Made by a program: the position numbers and the translations under genes
The notes under the pieces: model-generated
Told to the model about the DNA's origin: nothing
Database searches by the model: none
What the model saw: only the letters and a program-made list of their open reading frames with translations
Source: Microbacteriaceae bacterium
GTDB taxonomy: Bacteria > Actinomycetota > Actinomycetes > Actinomycetales > Microbacteriaceae
Length of the DNA: 7,514 nt
NCBI GenBank assembly: GCA_030725885.1
Contig: JANRET010000073.1
Span: forward strand, 15,609-23,122
Reading direction: 5' to 3'
Shown: piece by piece, positions 5,037-7,514 of the stretch
Numbering within the stretch: the first letter of the stretch is position 1
How the letters are laid out: each line of letters starts with the position of its first letter

Positions 5037-6188
5037 GTGAAGTTCCAATCCAATAAAGATGTGCTCGCCCAGGCGGTTATCTTCGTCACGAAACTTCTCA
5101 CGGCAAAAAGCACCAACCCGGCCCTTACCGGCGTTCGCATCGATTGTGTCGATACCGGCGTTACCTTTGCTTCGTTTGATCACGATGTGTCCACTCGGAC
5201 CACGATTGATAGTGACGTCGCCGTAAAAGGATCGGTTTTAGTGTCTGGCAAACTCTTAGCGGATATCGTTACCCGGCTTCCCGGAGAAACGGTCAGCGTA
5301 GCGCTGGTCGACAACAAACTCGTTATTTCGTCAGGGACATCGAAGTTCACCATGTCCGTTATGCCCCTCAACGAGTATCCGAACCTTCCGGAAATTCCGC
5401 CGACCATGGGCTCTTTTGACGGCGAGCTCCTGGCCGAGGCCATTGCTCAGGTCGGTGTCGCGGCGTTGAAAGACGATGGGCAACCAGCAATTATGAACAT
5501 CTCGGTTGAATTTACGCCGGTTGCTATCTCATTCACCGCCACAGATCGTTATCGAATTGCGTCTCGCGACATCCCAGGGAAAGAATCTTCCTCCACTGAA
5601 CCCATGCAAAGTTTGGTTCCTGCTCGTGTGCTGATTGAAGCAGGAAAAATGTTTCAGACTGACGAGACGGTTACTTTCGCACTCGTGGCGGGTGGGGAAC
5701 GTGAATTGCTGGCCATTTCCGCGGGCACCCGTGTGGTGACATCGTCGCTGGCAAAAGGATCGTTCCCTAAAGTACGAGGGCTGTTGGACGAGAAGGGCGG
5801 CGGCTCGTCCTATGCAATCGTGCTGTCCTCCGACCTGGTCGACGCAACCCGGCGCATGTCGCTCGTGCTTGAACGAGACGGGGCAATCAAATACACATTT
5901 AGTTCAGAGGGCGTTTTGCTGGAAACAAGTGCGGCAGAAACAACCAGTGCCAGCGAAACGGTAGACGGCCACCTCGTCGGAGACGAGATATTTGTGTGGC
6001 TAAAGCCCCGATTGGTTATCGATGGAGTGGCCGGGGCTCACAGCGAGTTCGTGAGATTGGGGTTCACGCCGTCGTCCGATCCGGCCAAGGCGGGGCCCGT
6101 GTTATTCACCGCCCACTCATCTAAAGATTCGTCCTTGGTGGAACAGGCTTACCGCTACCTCATGCAGCCCAACCTGCTTAATCGGTAG
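5037..6188 (+). CDS. dnaN: DnaN, DNA polymerase III sliding clamp (beta subunit)
   Basis: DnaN forms the ring-shaped dimer that tethers DNA polymerase III and other partners to DNA. The 383-residue product has the three-domain clamp length. After GTG it begins MKFQSNKDVLAQAV, the usual clamp N-terminus. NEYPNLPEI (112-120) marks the end of domain 1, ATDRYRIASR (168-177) is the conserved domain 2 segment, and FPKVRGLL (243-250) lies at the domain 2/3 junction. The C-terminus reads YRYLMQPNLLNR instead of the common YxxMPxR ending that lines the partner-binding pocket; from memory this resembles Microbacteriaceae clamps. The upstream in-frame extension from TTG 4995 adds 14 residues unlike any clamp and overlaps the promoter, so I reject it. 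recF follows after 3 bases. Confidence 0.97.
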   Translation: MKFQSNKDVLAQAVIFVTKLLTAKSTNPALTGVRIDCVDTGVTFASFDHDVSTRTTIDSDVAVKGSVLVSGKLLADIVTRLPGETVSVALVDNKLVISSGTSKFTMSVMPLNEYPNLPEIPPTMGSFDGELLAEAIAQVGVAALKDDGQPAIMNISVEFTPVAISFTATDRYRIASRDIPGKESSSTEPMQSLVPARVLIEAGKMFQTDETVTFALVAGGERELLAISAGTRVVTSSLAKGSFPKVRGLLDEKGGGSSYAIVLSSDLVDATRRMSLVLERDGAIKYTFSSEGVLLETSAAETTSASETVDGHLVGDEIFVWLKPRLVIDGVAGAHSEFVRLGFTPSSDPAKAGPVLFTAHSSKDSSLVEQAYRYLMQPNLLNR

Positions 6189-6191
6189 TCC

Positions 6192-7307
6192 ATGAGAATT
6201 CTGTCCGCAGAGCTAACGAGCTGGCGGAACTACCAACAACAACGGTTGGTCTTTGATGGTTCCCCAACAATATTCGTTGGGTCGAACGGTCAAGGCAATA
6301 CTAACTTTGTCGAAGCACTGGTGTATGCAGCACTGGGACATTCGCATCGAACCGCGAATGATTCGGTCGTGGTTCGTAGCGGCGCGGCGGAAGCTGTCAT
6401 TCGCATCACAGTGAGCCACAACGATCGGAAACTTTCCATCGATCTCAAAATCGCTGCAGCCGGCAGCAACGTCATTCGCGTGAACGGGTCCCCCTCCTCA
6501 CGGCGCGACCTTGCGCGGTTGCTACCTCTCGTGTTGTTCGCACCCGAAGACATGGATCTAATTCGAGGGGAACCCGACCACCGCCGAACCTTCATGAACG
6601 ATGCGCTCACCGAGTCGTCGTCGACCATGGCAGGAGCCATCAGTGATTATGACCGCGTTCTTCGCCAACGCAACATGCTTCTCAAATCACTGCGGACTAA
6701 CCCTCAAGCCGATCACGGAACGCTAGACACATGGACCAACAGTCTGGTTGATTATGCGTCCCGGATTATGCTGGCGCGTCGGCGATTGGTGGCTGAGTTG
6801 GTAGTCGATTTTACGGGCCATTACCGCGCAATCGCGTCGTCCGACGATCTGGCTATACTCTCCTTGTCCGAGTCAATAGGTTCCACAACCACTGATGGGG
6901 ATATCGCCACGCAACTCACCGAGAAATTTGCGGCAATCCGACGAGATGAAATCGATCGGGGCATGACTCTGGCCGGTCCCCACCGGGATGATCTCGTTAT
7001 AACACTCAACTCGCTGCCCGCGCGCACGCACTCTAGCCAGGGGGAAGCATGGTCGGCTGCGCTCGCCCTTCGGCTTTCTCAAGTGGACCTGCTGCGTCGA
7101 ACATCTGTTGCCGGCGACCCTGTTGTGGTGTTAGACGATGTTTTCTCTGAGCTCGACGAAGGTCGTCGTTATCGACTTGGCGAACACCTCACCGGGATAG
7201 AGCACGTCATCATCACCGCCGCGGATGTTTCGACCATTCCTGATAGCCTCACAGGTATCCAACACGTCGTCACGAACGGACACATAGATGTCGAAACTCC
7301 CCGTTGA
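6192..7307 (+). CDS. recF: RecF, recombination mediator ATPase, with altered Walker A
   Basis: RecF is an SMC-like ATPase that acts with RecO and RecR to load RecA at single-strand gaps and stalled forks. The 371-residue length is normal. The N-terminus (ELTSWRNYQQQRLVF, 7-21), RVNG (96-99), FAPEDMDLIRGEPDHRR (116-132), GPHRDDL (262-268), the ABC signature SSQGEAWS (281-288) and Walker B VVVLDDVFSELD (311-322) are all intact. The Walker A loop reads GSNGQGNTN (30-38): the ATP-binding lysine at position 36, the same position as in E. coli RecF, is asparagine (codon AAT, 6297-6299). The remaining frame shows no decay. ATG 6192 comes 3 bases after the dnaN stop with no Shine-Dalgarno site, so translation is probably coupled. 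The family call is firm; whether the protein is ATP-competent is doubtful. Confidence 0.96.
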   Translation: MRILSAELTSWRNYQQQRLVFDGSPTIFVGSNGQGNTNFVEALVYAALGHSHRTANDSVVVRSGAAEAVIRITVSHNDRKLSIDLKIAAAGSNVIRVNGSPSSRRDLARLLPLVLFAPEDMDLIRGEPDHRRTFMNDALTESSSTMAGAISDYDRVLRQRNMLLKSLRTNPQADHGTLDTWTNSLVDYASRIMLARRRLVAELVVDFTGHYRAIASSDDLAILSLSESIGSTTTDGDIATQLTEKFAAIRRDEIDRGMTLAGPHRDDLVITLNSLPARTHSSQGEAWSAALALRLSQVDLLRRTSVAGDPVVVLDDVFSELDEGRRYRLGEHLTGIEHVIITAADVSTIPDSLTGIQHVVTNGHIDVETPR

Positions 7308-7514
7308 CACGGCCGAAGCGGTGCGGTTTTTCCACCACATCGCCGAGGTTTTTTCGGGACGGAAGCGCAGAACAGCGGTGGTCACCGCGGACCCGATTGG
7401 CTCACTCGCTTTTGAGAATGGTCGCGACCCGCGGACGATCGGCGATCTAGTCGGTACCGCGATTACCGATCGCGGATGGGCACCGTTCCTGGCGCGGGAA
7501 TCGGTACTCGAAAA
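7288..7514 (+). CDS. dciA: DciA-like DUF721 protein, N-terminal part (partial)
   Basis: The first 75 residues of a DUF721/DciA-family protein are visible and the gene runs off the right edge. After a basic region (GRKRR, 24-28) comes GRDPRTIGDLVGTAITDRGW (45-64), the typical actinobacterial start of the DUF721 domain. DciA is the ancestral loader or operator of the DnaB replicative helicase in bacteria without DnaC. The position right after recF, usually ahead of gyrB, is canonical for actinobacteria. ATG 7288 is preceded directly by an in-frame TAG (7285-7287), so it is the earliest possible start. The gene overlaps the recF end by 20 bases, suggesting coupled translation. The C-terminal half cannot be assessed. 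Confidence 0.85.
   Translation, partial: MSKLPVDTAEAVRFFHHIAEVFSGRKRRTAVVTADPIGSLAFENGRDPRTIGDLVGTAITDRGWAPFLARESVLE

Noticed and set aside
1..7514. CRISPR array, insertion sequence, prophage, tRNA or rRNA gene
   Set aside because: I saw no regularly spaced repeats, transposase or integrase motifs, terminal inverted repeats or tRNA-like cloverleaf sequence; the window is filled by conserved core genes.

Overview
This is a chromosomal replication-origin region, most likely from an actinobacterium. The gene order (rpmH-rnpA-yidD-yidC-khpB/jag-rsmG-parA diverging from dnaA-dnaN-recF-dciA) is the conserved actinobacterial origin neighbourhood. The protein texture points to Micrococcales and probably a Microbacteriaceae-like organism: the YidC and KhpB sequences, the DnaA C-terminus with [10 protein letters not shown], and DnaN ending in QPNLLNR. 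GC content looks moderate (mid-fifties by eye), low for that family. The taxonomic call is inference from remembered family sequences, not a search.

Left half (1-3158, minus strand): a tightly packed operon read leftwards. rpmH has a good -35/-10 promoter and a strong Shine-Dalgarno site. rnpA follows after 9 bases, then yidD (ATGA overlap), yidC (TAATG overlap), khpB/jag (TAATG overlap), rsmG (same frame as jag, separated only by TAG and two codons) and parA, which runs off the left edge. Two parS palindromes sit at the rsmG boundaries: one between rsmG and parA, the other across the jag stop codon and the rsmG start codon.

Middle (3159-3360): the divergent rpmH/dnaA control region, with two perfect TTATCCACA DnaA boxes. 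dnaA follows (3361-4731). The 305-base dnaA-dnaN gap (4732-5036) carries a cluster of near-consensus DnaA boxes on both strands and is the likely oriC.

Right half (5037-7514, plus strand): dnaN, then recF after 3 bases, then the start of a DciA/DUF721 gene that overlaps the recF end by 20 bases and is cut by the window edge. The genes on both sides point away from the origin, co-directional with replication. They serve initiation (DnaA, DciA), the sliding clamp (DnaN), gap repair (RecF), origin segregation (ParA and parS), tRNA 5' processing (RnpA), ribosome biogenesis (L34, RsmG) and membrane-protein insertion (YidC, YidD).

I see no new gene system here; the layout is canonical. The most notable oddity is in recF: the Walker A lysine, essentially invariant in the family, reads as asparagine (GSNGQGNT instead of GxNGxGKT) in an otherwise intact protein. 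Secondary points are the parS sites embedded in start and stop signals, a short leader reading frame through parS that ends on a possible parA start, and a shortened GxxG loop in the KhpB KH domain.
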